DNA of 64,000 bases from DATCBF01 sp964401995 (GCA_964401995.1 CAYOAP010000005.1:124001-188000), one strand, 5' to 3'; shown: positions 47,271 through 57,672, numbered from the stretch's first letter. The notes: generated by a model from the sequence alone, not told the origin. Numbers and translations are program-made.

Positions 47271-49223
47271 ATGCTGGGCGCGGGGCGATACCTGCTGGGG
47301 GTCGCCGAGATCGGCGTGCTCGTCGGCTTCGCCGGGATCGGCGCCTCGCGCGTCCGCGCCCGCCTGCTGCCCGAGATCGAGGGAGCGCCGGCGCACCTGG
47401 CCACTGGGGTGCTCGCGCTTGCCCTCTTGCTCTGGGCGGCCGAGCTGCTTGGGACCTTGGGCCTGTTCAAGGCCGGGCCGTATCTGGTCGTCGTGGCGCT
47501 GGCCGGCGGCGGGCTCTGGGCGCTCGGCCCCAAGCCCACGCGGCCGAGCAGACCCCGCGCTCGGAGCGTCGATGCCGCGACGCTGATCGCCCTGGCCATC
47601 GCGGCGATCGCGGTAGTCCATTTCGCGACGGGAGTGCGGCTCAGGCTCAGTACCGGAATGACCGGCTTCGACTCCACCTGGTACCACGGGCCGTTCGCTG
47701 CCGGGTTTTTCCAGAGCGGCGACACCTGGAATTTCCACTTCATCGCGCCCCAGTTCCTGGCCTGGCTCTACCCGGCCAACTCGGAGGTCTTCCACGCGGT
47801 TGGGATGGCGGCTTTCGGCCGCGACATCCTTTCGCCGCTGCTCAACCTCGGCTGGTTTGTCGGCTGCCTGGCAGCCGCCTGGTGCATCGGGCGGCCCTAC
47901 CGGGCAGCGCCGTTCTCGCTCGGCCTCGCCGCCGTCGCGCTGAGCGTCCCCGCCCTCGCCGACCAGGCGGGGGAGGCGCGAAACGACATCGTCGGGATTT
48001 TCTTCCTACTTGCTGCCGTTGCGATTGCCGTCAACGCCTGGGAGGCGCGCTCGGAGCGGAAGTTGTCGACCGGAGCGATCGCGGTCGTCGGCCTCGCGGC
48101 AGGCCTGGCTGCCGGGACGAAGCTGAACTTCCTGCTGCCGGCGGGTGTCATCGTGCTGGGATTGGGCCTGGTCGCTCCCGCTGGAGCGCGCTGGCGGGCG
48201 CTCTGGGTCGGCGGCTTGGGGGCCCTCGCTGGCGGTGGCTACTGGTACCTGCGGAATCTCGTCCACACCGGCAACCCGCTGCCGTGGATCCATCACCTCG
48301 GGCCGATCTCGCTGCCATCTCCGGGCCAGGGGCTGGGAGGGCGCGAAGCCCACAGCGTCATCGGGTACCTGACCGACGGCTCAGTCTGGTCGAACTGGTT
48401 CCTGCCGGGCCTGCACCACGGCCTCTGGCCGATCTGGCCGCTGCTGGGAGCGATGGCGCTGGCCGGGCTCGTGCTCTGCCTGGTTGGCCGAGCAAGCCCG
48501 ATCCTGCGCGTGGCAGGCGCCGCCGGCCTCGCGGCCGCTCTCGCCTGGCTGATCGCGCCGGCCTCGGCGTCCGGCCCCGACGGGATGCCGCACGGGTTCG
48601 AATCCGGCCTGCGCTATCTGGCCCCGGCCCTCGTTCTCGGCATGGCGCTGCTGCCGGCGACACCGCCGGCACGCGCCTGGCTCGCTCGTTTCAGGTCGGC
48701 GCGAACGCCATTGGTCCCGGATAGCGGGACAAATGGCGTTCGCGCTCGATGGCCTCTCGCGCTCGCCGTAGCCTCAGTGCTGTCGGTGGCATTGATCGGC
48801 TATCCGGTCCAGCGCCACTACCTGCAGAGCCGCTACTCCAACCCCAGCTTCACCACACCGGGTCTGAACACCGCCTTCAAGTGGGCCAGCACGATCTCCA
48901 ATGCCCGCATAGCCACAACCAGCACCCGTCAGTACCCCCTCTTCGGCACCGACCTCTCCAACCAGGTCGACTACATAGGCAAAGAGCGCCCCCACGGCGG
49001 CTTCGAAGCCCCAACCACCTGCCGTGCCTGGCGCCGAGCCCTGAACGAAGGCCATTACGACTACGTAGTAGCCAGCCGCGACCGCATAGAACCGGGCAAA
49101 CCTCCATACCCACCGCAGGCAACCTGGACCGAAGGTCACGGCGCAAGAGTCATCTTGCGCCGTGAGCCCACGGTTGTTTTTCGGCTAAGGAAACCCCTGG
49201 ATCCATCGGCGTGCCCTAGCTGA
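47271..49223 (+). CDS. Multipass GT-C-like membrane protein, unknown substrate
   Basis: 650 residues, about 11 membrane helices. An early extracytoplasmic loop TGMTGFDSTWYHGPFAAGFF (Asp near a Tyr-His) resembles the catalytic first loop of GT-C glycosyltransferases. AWLYPANSEVFHAVGMAAFG, GTKLNFLLPAGVIVLGLGLV and YWYLRNLVHTGNPLPWIHHL fit the same kind of protein. The C-terminal 150 residues are soluble and extracytoplasmic. Two perfect or near-perfect palindromes lie inside the coding sequence (48699-48745 and 49136-49165). Its position after murJ suggests an envelope role. The exact family (GT39/GT83-like) is unsure. Confidence 0.7.
   Translation: MLGAGRYLLGVAEIGVLVGFAGIGASRVRARLLPEIEGAPAHLATGVLALALLLWAAELLGTLGLFKAGPYLVVVALAGGGLWALGPKPTRPSRPRARSVDAATLIALAIAAIAVVHFATGVRLRLSTGMTGFDSTWYHGPFAAGFFQSGDTWNFHFIAPQFLAWLYPANSEVFHAVGMAAFGRDILSPLLNLGWFVGCLAAAWCIGRPYRAAPFSLGLAAVALSVPALADQAGEARNDIVGIFFLLAAVAIAVNAWEARSERKLSTGAIAVVGLAAGLAAGTKLNFLLPAGVIVLGLGLVAPAGARWRALWVGGLGALAGGGYWYLRNLVHTGNPLPWIHHLGPISLPSPGQGLGGREAHSVIGYLTDGSVWSNWFLPGLHHGLWPIWPLLGAMALAGLVLCLVGRASPILRVAGAAGLAAALAWLIAPASASGPDGMPHGFESGLRYLAPALVLGMALLPATPPARAWLARFRSARTPLVPDSGTNGVRARWPLALAVASVLSVALIGYPVQRHYLQSRYSNPSFTTPGLNTAFKWASTISNARIATTSTRQYPLFGTDLSNQVDYIGKERPHGGFEAPTTCRAWRRALNEGHYDYVVASRDRIEPGKPPYPPQATWTEGHGARVILRREPTVVFRLRKPLDPSACPS
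48699..48745. repeat. Palindromic element inside the GT-C-like gene
   Basis: 21-base arms (48699-48719 and 48725-48745) with a single mismatch around GATAG. The left arm begins GCGCGAACGCCATTGGTCCC. It encodes an in-frame stretch (SARTPLVPDSGTNGVRA) just before the last hydrophobic helix. I found no second copy in this window. Confidence 0.75.
49136..49165. repeat. Short palindrome near the 3' end of the GT-C-like gene
   Basis: Perfect 13-base arms TCACGGCGCAAGA and TCTTGCGCCGTGA around GTCA, coding for GHGARVILRRE. It lies 58 bases before the stop. It may form a hairpin in the mRNA. Confidence 0.6.
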
Positions 49224-49230
49224 CGCTGTC

Positions 49231-49377
49231 GCGCGGGTGGCGTGGGGGTGGGGTGGTGTCGCGCAGGGCGGAGTCTGCGCAGGGCAAGGCTTCGTCCCTT
49301 CTAGGGAAGCCATCCCGTCGCCCGAAGCAGATCGCAGCCCAAGCGAGGCCACCCCACCCCCACGACAGGACCCGCGC
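49231..49377. repeat. Long imperfect inverted repeat in the lepA upstream gap
   Basis: Outer arms GCGCGGGT (49231-49238) and ACCCGCGC (49370-49377), then CGTGGGGGTGGGGTGG (49241-49256) with its exact complement (49349-49364), and a nested hairpin with TCCCT-TCT-AGGGA near 49296. The 180-base gap between the GT-C-like gene and lepA is otherwise empty. The left strand is G-rich enough for a quadruplex. It lacks the ACTTT...GAAAG core of family U. Confidence 0.85.
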
Positions 49378-49388
49378 GCCGAGCGCCA

Positions 49389-49394
49389 TACTCC
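49389..49394 (+). promoter_or_regulatory. Possible -10 box TACTCC, 8 nt before lepA
   Basis: One mismatch to TANNNT; 8-base gap to the ATG at 49403. Weak but fits the pattern seen for other genes here. Confidence 0.25.
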
Positions 49395-49402
49395 GGCACC
49401 CC

Positions 49403-51196
<1,794 letters not shown>

Positions 51197-51200
51197 CGGT

Positions 51201-51271
51201 GGATTGAGCACCCCTGCTCACTTAACTTTCGCTTCGCGAAAGTGCAAGACGTTCGCAGGGGCGCCCAATCC
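51201..51271. repeat. Inverted-repeat element family U, reduced copy 4 (lepA-dehydratase gap)
   Basis: 17-base outer arms (51201-51217 and 51255-51271) with two A-C mismatches. Inside, ACTTTCGC (51225-51232) pairs with GCGAAAGT (51236-51243) round a TTC loop. CTTAACTTT before and GTGCAAGACG after the inner stem match copy 1, but the second crossing pair of the larger copies is missing. Confidence 0.75.
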
Positions 51272-51272
51272 C

Positions 51273-51278
51273 TAGAAT
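51273..51278 (+). promoter_or_regulatory. -10 box TAGAAT, 9 nt before the first MaoC-type gene
   Basis: TANNNT-type box with a 9-base gap to the ATG at 51288, overlapping the edge of family U copy 4. Confidence 0.45.
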
Positions 51279-51287
51279 GCGGCAACC

Positions 51288-51728
51288 ATGACACTGAAAA
51301 CTGACGCAGTAGGCAAGGTTTGGCCCGGCACCACCTACCAGGTGGGGCGGGAGAAGATCAAGGAGTACGCGAACGCGCTCGGGATCGACAACCCGGTGCA
51401 CTTCGATGTTGAGGCGGCGAAGGCCGCGGGCTTCCGCGACGTGCCAGCGCCGCCGATGTTCGCCGTCGTCTACAGCGGCCCGGCGCTGGCCCCGGTGCTG
51501 TTCGACCCCGAGGTCGAAATGAACTTCGCGGCGATGGTGCACGGCGGCCAGGAGTTCGAGTGGGGCGAGCCGGTCTGCTCCGGCGACGAGATCACGACGA
51601 CGCCGAAATGCCTCGAGATCTACGAGAAAGACGGCAAGGGCTTCTACATCTTCGAGTCAGTGTCCGTGAACCAGGACGGGCAGCAGGTTGTGCGCGCCGT
51701 CTGGACCAACATCGTCAGGGGGGTCTGA
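51288..51728 (+). CDS. MaoC-type dehydratase, HadA-like N-terminal subunit
   Basis: 146 residues. KVWPGTTYQVGREKIKEYAN and GIDNPVHFDVEAAKAAGFRD, VPAPPMFAVVYSGPALAPVL show the hot-dog fold of the MaoC/FAS1 dehydratase N-terminal family; GGQEFEWGEPVCSGDEITTT is the second block. Alone it lacks the catalytic Asp-His pair. With the next gene it would form a heterodimeric hydroxyacyl dehydratase like mycobacterial HadAB. The substrate is a 3-hydroxyacyl-CoA or -ACP, not known here. The next gene begins two bases after its stop. Confidence 0.88.
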   Translation: MTLKTDAVGKVWPGTTYQVGREKIKEYANALGIDNPVHFDVEAAKAAGFRDVPAPPMFAVVYSGPALAPVLFDPEVEMNFAAMVHGGQEFEWGEPVCSGDEITTTPKCLEIYEKDGKGFYIFESVSVNQDGQQVVRAVWTNIVRGV

Positions 51729-51730
51729 GC

Positions 51731-52117
51731 ATGAACGTCGGAGACAAGGCGCCGGATCTGAGCGTCACCCCTGACAAGTACCTGCCGCACCGCTACGCGG
51801 GGGCCTCGGGGGACTTCAACCCGATCCACATCGATCCCGAGTTCGCGAAAATGGTCGGGCTGCCCAGCAACATCCTCCACGGGCTCTACTCGATGGGCCT
51901 CGTCGCTCGCGCCAATGCGGCGCTTGCCGGCGGCGACCCTCGCGCCCTCAAGCGGCTCTCGGTCCAGTTCCGGGGGATGGGGATGCCCGAGCAGGAGATC
52001 CTCGTTTCCGGGACCGTCAAGTCGGTTGACGGGAATCGGGTGGTTGTCGACACGGTTGCCGCTCAGGGTGAGACCCAGATCATCAAGAACGCTGAGGCTG
52101 AGATAGAGCTCTCGTAG
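51731..52117 (+). CDS. MaoC-type dehydratase, catalytic HadB-like subunit
   Basis: 128 residues from the ATG at 51731. YAGASGDFNPIHIDPEFAKM is the hydratase-2 motif with the Asp and His that do the chemistry; NILHGLYSMGLVARANAAL is the conserved helix. It dehydrates or hydrates 3-hydroxyacyl thioesters with the preceding subunit. The shared promoter (TAGAAT, 51273) and tight spacing make an operon. A hairpin follows the stop. Confidence 0.92.
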   Translation: MNVGDKAPDLSVTPDKYLPHRYAGASGDFNPIHIDPEFAKMVGLPSNILHGLYSMGLVARANAALAGGDPRALKRLSVQFRGMGMPEQEILVSGTVKSVDGNRVVVDTVAAQGETQIIKNAEAEIELS

Positions 52118-52124
52118 GCAAGGC

Positions 52125-52143
52125 CGGAGCCCACCCGGCTCCG
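52125..52143 (+). terminator. Hairpin after the dehydratase pair
   Basis: CGGAGCC-CACCC-GGCTCCG, a perfect 7-base stem directly before CTTCT. It is terminator-like but with a poor U-tract. It ends 5 bases before the hrcA -10 box. Confidence 0.4.
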
Positions 52144-52147
52144 CTTC

Positions 52148-52153
52148 TAGACT
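52148..52153 (+). promoter_or_regulatory. -10 box TAGACT, 7 nt before hrcA
   Basis: TAGACT and a 7-base gap to the ATG at 52161. No CIRCE operator (TTAGCACTC-N9-GAGTGCTAA) is present here. Confidence 0.5.
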
Positions 52154-52160
52154 TCAACAG

Positions 52161-53186
52161 ATGCTCTCTCCGCGGCAGGAACTGATTCTTGGCTTAGTTG
52201 TCGATGCGTACCTCGCGTCGGCACGGCCCGTTTCGTCGAAAGAGGTGGCCGATAAGCCTGAGGTTGAGTGCGGTCCCTCCACGGTTCGAGCTGAGTTTGC
52301 GGCTCTTGAGGACCTTGGGTATCTGACCCATCCGCATACGTCGGCTGGGCGGGTTCCCACTGATGCTGGCTATCGCCGGTACGTGGATCTTTTGGTCGAT
52401 GCGGGGCCAGCTCTTGCTGAGCCTCGGGTTGATTTGGAGATTTCTCGGTTGCGGCGCGAGGTTGACGACGCCATGCGCGAGACGTCGATGGCGCTGGCGC
52501 AGGTGACCGATCTGATGGCGCTTGTCACCGCGCCGCCGCTTGGCTCGGCCACGATCCACCGGGTCGAGGCGCTGCGGCTGCAGGCCAACAAGGTGATGGT
52601 CGTGGTGATCACCTCGACCGGGGGCGTGACGAAGCGGACCTTTGACTTCGGTGGTCCTGTCGATTCTGGGCTGGTCGCCTGGGCCTCCAGCTACCTGAAC
52701 GAGTCGCTGGCCGGGATGGGTGTCGGCGCGCGGATGATCTCTGGGCGGCTTGCCGATCCCGAGCTCGGTCCGGCCGAGGCTGAGTTCATCTCGATCCTCT
52801 CTGCTGCATTCACCGAGCTTGAGGACGACTCGGTCGACACGCTCTACATGGACGGCGCCTCGCGCCTGCTCTCGGAGGCGCACTTCTCCGACCTACCCCG
52901 GGTCGACGAGCTGATGGGCGCGCTGGAGGGCCGGGCAGGGGTGTTGCGGATGCTGCACTCGGCCCTGGAGGAGCGCTCGGTCTTCTGTTGGATCGGCGGC
53001 GAGAACCCGCAGCCGGAGCTGCGCTCGGTCAGCGTCGTCGGCGCCAACTACGGGCTCGGGCATCGCAACCTCGGCTCGGTCGGCGTCGTCGGCCCGCTGC
53101 GGATGGACTACGCGACCGCGATCGCCTCGGTCCGCGGCGCCGCCCGCGAGCTCTCTCGTTACTTCGAGACCGTCTACGACGCCTAG
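52161..53186 (+). CDS. hrcA: Heat-inducible transcriptional repressor HrcA
   Basis: 341 residues. Winged-helix start LSPRQELILGLVVDAYLASA, RPVSSKEVADKPEVECGPST, VRAEFAALEDLGYLTHPHTS, AGRVPTDAGYRRYVDLLVD; then the GAF-like dimer domain with NYGLGHRNLGSVGVVGPLRM and DYATAIASVRGAARELSRYF. HrcA represses groESL/dnaK operons through CIRCE. dnaJ begins 3 bases after its stop, the usual hrcA-dnaJ order. No CIRCE is seen in this window, so its targets are elsewhere. Confidence 0.97.
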   Translation: MLSPRQELILGLVVDAYLASARPVSSKEVADKPEVECGPSTVRAEFAALEDLGYLTHPHTSAGRVPTDAGYRRYVDLLVDAGPALAEPRVDLEISRLRREVDDAMRETSMALAQVTDLMALVTAPPLGSATIHRVEALRLQANKVMVVVITSTGGVTKRTFDFGGPVDSGLVAWASSYLNESLAGMGVGARMISGRLADPELGPAEAEFISILSAAFTELEDDSVDTLYMDGASRLLSEAHFSDLPRVDELMGALEGRAGVLRMLHSALEERSVFCWIGGENPQPELRSVSVVGANYGLGHRNLGSVGVVGPLRMDYATAIASVRGAARELSRYFETVYDA

Positions 53187-53189
53187 GCC

Positions 53190-54101
53190 ATGCCGCGCGA
53201 CTACTACGAGGTTCTCGGCGTCAGCCGGGACGCATCCGAGACCGAGGTGAAGAAAGCCTTCCGCGGCCTCGCCCGCGAGCTACATCCCGATGTCAATGAC
53301 CACGATCCCGAAGCCGAGGAAAAGTTCAAGGCCGCGGCTGAGGCCTACGAGGTGCTCTCCGACCCCTCTCGCCGCCAGACCTACGACGCCTACGGGCACG
53401 AAGGACTGCGCTCGGGCGGGTTCGCGCCGCAGGGCGACCTCGGCTCGATCGAGGACATCCTCCAGGCCTTCTTCGGCGCCGGCGGGGGCGGCTTCGGCTT
53501 CGGCGGCCGCCGCGGCCCTGCCCGCGGGGCCGACATCGGCGTCGCGGTCGAGGTCACCTACGAGGAGGTGCTGGGCGGCACCAGCCGCGAGGTCGGGGGG
53601 ATCCCCGGCGGCGCCGATCCGATGCGGGTCGAGATCCCGGCCGGGATCGGCGACCGCCAGACGATGCGGGTCGCGGGCGCAGGCCGCCCCGGCGAGCCCG
53701 GCGGCCGCCCCGGCGACCTCTACGTCGAGGTCCGGGTGGCCGAGGACGAGCGCTTCCAGCGCGACGGCGACGACCTGGTCAGCGTCATTGCCCTGCCCGC
53801 CACCGAGGCGATGCTGGGCACGACGGTCTCGGTCCCGACCCTCGACGGCGAGCGCGAGCTCGAGGTTCCGGCCGGCACCCAGCCCGGCTCCCAGCAGATC
53901 CTGCGCGGCGACGGCCTGCCCCGGCTCGGCGGCGGCCGCCGCGGCAACCAGCGGGTGATCTTCAACGTGATCGTCCCCGCCAACCTCTCCGAGGAGCAGC
54001 GTGAGCTGGCCCAGAAGCTCGACGACACGATCGAGGAGAGCAACCTCAACCCCTCCAGCGGCGAGGGCTTCTTCAGCCGCGTCCGCAAAGCCTTCGGTTG
54101 A
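53190..54101 (+). CDS. dnaJ: DnaJ-family chaperone lacking the zinc-finger domain
   Basis: 303 residues. J domain: RDYYEVLGVSRDASETEVKK, LARELHPDVNDHDPEAEEKF with HPD. A Gly/Phe-rich linker (FGAGGGGFGFGGRRG) follows, then the C-terminal peptide-binding barrels (EVLGGTSREVGGIPGGADPM, RVEIPAGIGDRQTMRVAGAG, LGTTVSVPTLDGERELEVPA). The CxxCxGxG zinc repeats that should interrupt the first barrel are absent and no Cys is seen at all. So it is a type II (CbpA-like) J protein in the type I dnaJ position after hrcA. It stimulates DnaK. Confidence 0.93.
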   Translation: MPRDYYEVLGVSRDASETEVKKAFRGLARELHPDVNDHDPEAEEKFKAAAEAYEVLSDPSRRQTYDAYGHEGLRSGGFAPQGDLGSIEDILQAFFGAGGGGFGFGGRRGPARGADIGVAVEVTYEEVLGGTSREVGGIPGGADPMRVEIPAGIGDRQTMRVAGAGRPGEPGGRPGDLYVEVRVAEDERFQRDGDDLVSVIALPATEAMLGTTVSVPTLDGERELEVPAGTQPGSQQILRGDGLPRLGGGRRGNQRVIFNVIVPANLSEEQRELAQKLDDTIEESNLNPSSGEGFFSRVRKAFG

Positions 54102-54916
54102 TCCGGCTCGCGGTCCGCTGCTCGCCCGAGCAGGCGGAGATCGTCCTCGCCGAGCTAACCGTTCTGGCCCCGAACGGGGTCGAGGAGGAGCGCGGCCCCG
54201 GCTACGTCGAGTACGCGATCTACGGCGGCGAGGGCGAGCTGCCCGAGCTGGGGGAACTCGAGGCGGCGGCCGGCGACGGCCTGGTCGAGGTGGTCTCGAC
54301 CGAGATCCCCGACGACTGGGCTGACCGCTGGCAGGACTTCCACAAACCGCTGCTGGTCGGTGGCCGCCTCTGGCTGCGGCCCTCCTGGGAGGCGCCGCGC
54401 GAGGGCGCGATCGACATCGTCGTCGACCCCGGCCGCGCCTTCGGCACCGGCGCCCACCCGACCACCCGCCTCTGCCTCGAGTTGCTGGTGGAGTTGTCCG
54501 AGGCTGGCGAGGCATCCGGCCCACTCACCGACCTAGGCACCGGCTCGGGAGTCTTGGCGATCGCCGCGGCGAAGCTCGGCTGGAGCCCGGTGCGTGGCTA
54601 CGACCACGAGGCCCCGGCGATCGAGGCGGCAGCAGCAAACGCCGAGATCAACGGCATCGCGGTCGACCTGGAGAACCTCAACCTCCGCGAGGGCCTTCCC
54701 CCGCTGGCCACCACGACCGTAGCCAACCTGACGGCCCCGGTCCTGCGCGAGGTCGCCGCCCAGCTGACCTCAGCCCCCGCCACCCTCGTCTGCTCAGGCC
54801 TGCTCCCAACCGAGCTAGACGATGTTGTTGCCGCCTTCGCCCCTGCGGGCCTTGTAGAGAAGGACCGCCGCCACGACGGCGACTGGTCGGCGCTGCTGCT
54901 GCGCGCGCCGGCTTGA
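54098..54916 (+). CDS. prmA: Ribosomal protein L11 methyltransferase
   Basis: 272 residues from TTG overlapping dnaJ (TTGA). IVVDPGRAFGTGAHPTTRLC is the PrmA signature, then LTDLGTGSGVLAIAAAKLGW (motif I), VRGYDHEAPAIEAAAANAEI (motif II). The NILA-type catalytic motif IV reads NLTAPV here, a change from the usual Asn-Ile-Leu-Ala. PrmA trimethylates L11. The order dnaJ-prmA is common. Given the altered motif, activity on L11 is likely but not certain. Confidence 0.9.
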   Translation: MIRLAVRCSPEQAEIVLAELTVLAPNGVEEERGPGYVEYAIYGGEGELPELGELEAAAGDGLVEVVSTEIPDDWADRWQDFHKPLLVGGRLWLRPSWEAPREGAIDIVVDPGRAFGTGAHPTTRLCLELLVELSEAGEASGPLTDLGTGSGVLAIAAAKLGWSPVRGYDHEAPAIEAAAANAEINGIAVDLENLNLREGLPPLATTTVANLTAPVLREVAAQLTSAPATLVCSGLLPTELDDVVAAFAPAGLVEKDRRHDGDWSALLLRAPA

Positions 54917-54931
54917 GTCCGCGCCCATAGG

Positions 54932-54937
54932 TATGTT
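54932..54937 (+). promoter_or_regulatory. -10 box TATGTT, 7 nt before the DUF2269-like gene
   Basis: With a 7-base gap to the ATG at 54945, this box argues for that ATG rather than the one at 54933, which lies inside the box. Confidence 0.4.
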
Positions 54938-54944
54938 TCCCGCG

Positions 54945-55421
54945 ATGTCCGGGACCATCACCGCCTTCAGCATCGGCCTCTTCATCCACGTCCTCGCCGT
55001 GGTGCTGGCGTTCGGACCGACCTACGGCTACGCGATCTTCATCTCGACGGCCGAGAACAACGCGCCCCACAGCGTTCCCACGGTGCTGCGGGCGATCCAG
55101 CGGGCCGACCGCCTGCTCGTCACCCCGGGCATGGTCGTCGTCCTGCTGGCCGGCATCTACTTGCTATCGAAGGCGAACATCAGCGCCAGCGAATCCTGGG
55201 TCGGCGTCGGCTTCCTCGCGATCATCGTCCTCTTTGGCATGGCGCACGCTTTCTTCCGGCCCAATGCGCAGAAGGCGCTCGACCTGGCCGAGCGCGACCT
55301 CGCCGCCGGCGACACGCTCAGCCCCGAATACGAAGCGGTCTCGAAGACGATCGCCACCGGGGGCAAAATCGCCGGCGCGATCGTCGCGATCACGATCTTC
55401 TTCATGGTCGTCAAACCCTGA
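54945..55421 (+). CDS. DUF2269-like membrane protein
   Basis: 158 residues from the ATG at 54945 (see the -10 box at 54932). Four membrane helices: AFSIGLFIHVLAVVLAFGPT, LLVTPGMVVVLLAGIYLLSK, ESWVGVGFLAIIVLFGMAHA and GGKIAGAIVAITIFFMVVKP. HVLAVVLAFGPTYGY and GMVVVLLAGIYL resemble DUF2269 predicted integral membrane proteins. The function is unknown. It sits between prmA and murI without an obvious link to either. Its stop TGA overlaps a CTG that may start murI. Confidence 0.75.
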   Translation: MSGTITAFSIGLFIHVLAVVLAFGPTYGYAIFISTAENNAPHSVPTVLRAIQRADRLLVTPGMVVVLLAGIYLLSKANISASESWVGVGFLAIIVLFGMAHAFFRPNAQKALDLAERDLAAGDTLSPEYEAVSKTIATGGKIAGAIVAITIFFMVVKP

Positions 55422-56275
55422 CGCCCCTGTCCTCGGCCACGCCCCAGCTCGACTCCTCGCTCCCGATCGCCATGTTCGACTCCGGGGTCGGCGGGCTCAC
55501 CGTTCTGCACGAGTGCCTAGTCTCGCTGCCGGAGGAGGACTTCATCTACCTCGGCGACACGGCGATGTTCCCCTACGGGACCCGTGACCCGGATCGCCTG
55601 CGGGAACGGATCGGGCGGATCGCCGACCTGCTGCTCGACCGTGGCGCGAAGCTGCTGGTGATCGCCTGCAACACGGCGACCTCGATCGGCGAGGACGTCG
55701 CCCGCGAGGTCGCCGGCCGGCGCGGGGTGGAAGTGGTGCCGGTGGTCGCGCCCCAGGCCGAGATCGCCGCCGCGATCACCGACAGCGGCCGGGTCGGCGT
55801 GCTGGCGACGCCGAACACGGTTGAGAGCGGCGCCTACCGGCGGGCGCTGGAAAGCCAAGGCCGGGCGCTTGAGGTGACCGAAGTCGAGGCCCCGGACCTG
55901 GCGCCCTTCATCCAGGACGGCTCGCCCTTCGACGAGAGCGTGCTGGCGATGGCCCGTTCCTACTGCGCGCCGCTGCGCCAGGCCGACGTCGACACCCTGA
56001 TCCTCGGTTGCACCCACTACCCGCTGGTCGCGCCGATGCTGCAGCGCATTCTCGGCCGCGACGTGCGCCTGGTCAGCGGTGGCCACGCGGTGGCGGCCGC
56101 CGTCCAGCGGACCCTGGAGTCGCGCGGCCTCGCCCGCGCCCGCGACGGCGAGGGCGACTACAGCTTCCTCTGCACCGGCGATGTCGACTCCTTCTGCGAC
56201 CTCGGCACCCGCTTCCTGCAGATGCCGCTGGGGGACGTCGGCCCGGTTGACGTGCCCGGCGGTCACTACCCTTAG
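55418..56275 (+). CDS. murI: Glutamate racemase, possible CTG start
   Basis: 285 residues if started at CTG 55418 (overlapping the previous stop as CTGA), 267 if at ATG 55472. The family begins xIxxFDSGVGGLTV; the ATG would start at MFDSGVGG and lose the first strand (PIA), so the CTG start is preferred but not proved. Active-site Cys: IACNTATSIGEDVARE and LILGCTHYPLVAPMLQ. YLGDTAMFPYGTRDP and DVDSFCDLGTRFLQM are family blocks. It makes D-glutamate for peptidoglycan. Confidence 0.92.
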   Translation: MTPLSSATPQLDSSLPIAMFDSGVGGLTVLHECLVSLPEEDFIYLGDTAMFPYGTRDPDRLRERIGRIADLLLDRGAKLLVIACNTATSIGEDVAREVAGRRGVEVVPVVAPQAEIAAAITDSGRVGVLATPNTVESGAYRRALESQGRALEVTEVEAPDLAPFIQDGSPFDESVLAMARSYCAPLRQADVDTLILGCTHYPLVAPMLQRILGRDVRLVSGGHAVAAAVQRTLESRGLARARDGEGDYSFLCTGDVDSFCDLGTRFLQMPLGDVGPVDVPGGHYP

Positions 56276-56279
56276 AGCG

Positions 56280-56700
56280 ATGAGCGTCTTGGAGCAGGTT
56301 CAGGCAGATGTGAGGACGGCGATGAAAGCCGGCGAACGCGAGAAGGCGGGCGCCTTGAGGCTGATCGTCGACTCGCTGCAGAAGGACGCCAAGCTCGGCA
56401 AGGGCGACGAGGTCGCTGTGCTGCAGCGCGAGCGCAAGAAACGGCTCGAAGCCGCCGATGCCTACCGCGACGCCGATCGCAGCGAGCAGGCGGCCGCCGA
56501 GAAGTTCGAGGGCGAGCTGATCGAGGCCTATCTGCCGAAGCAGCTCTCCGACGAGGAGCTGACAGAGCTGGTCGATGCCGCGGTCGCCGAGACCGGCGCG
56601 ACCGAGCAGAAGCAGATGGGCCAGGTGATGGCGGCGCTGATGCCGAAGCTCGGCGGGCGGGCCGACGGCAAGCGGGTCAGCGCAGCGGTGCAGGCGAAAC

Positions 56701-56711
<11 letters not shown>
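56280..56711 (+). CDS. yqeY: GatB/YqeY-domain protein
   Basis: 143 residues from the ATG at 56280, four bases after murI. MSVLEQVQADVRTAMKAGER, ALRLIVDSLQKDAKLGKG, FEGELIEAYLPKQLSDEELT and GQVMAALMPKLGGRADGKRV are the YqeY blocks. The domain is the tRNA-binding tail of GatB. As a stand-alone protein its role is uncertain. phoH starts inside its last codons. Confidence 0.95.

Positions 56712-57668
<957 letters not shown>

Positions 57669-57672
<4 letters not shown>

Noticed and set aside
52118..52160. CIRCE operator in front of hrcA
   Set aside because: No TTAGCACTC-N9-GAGTGCTAA or close variant is present; only a GC-rich hairpin and a TAGACT box.
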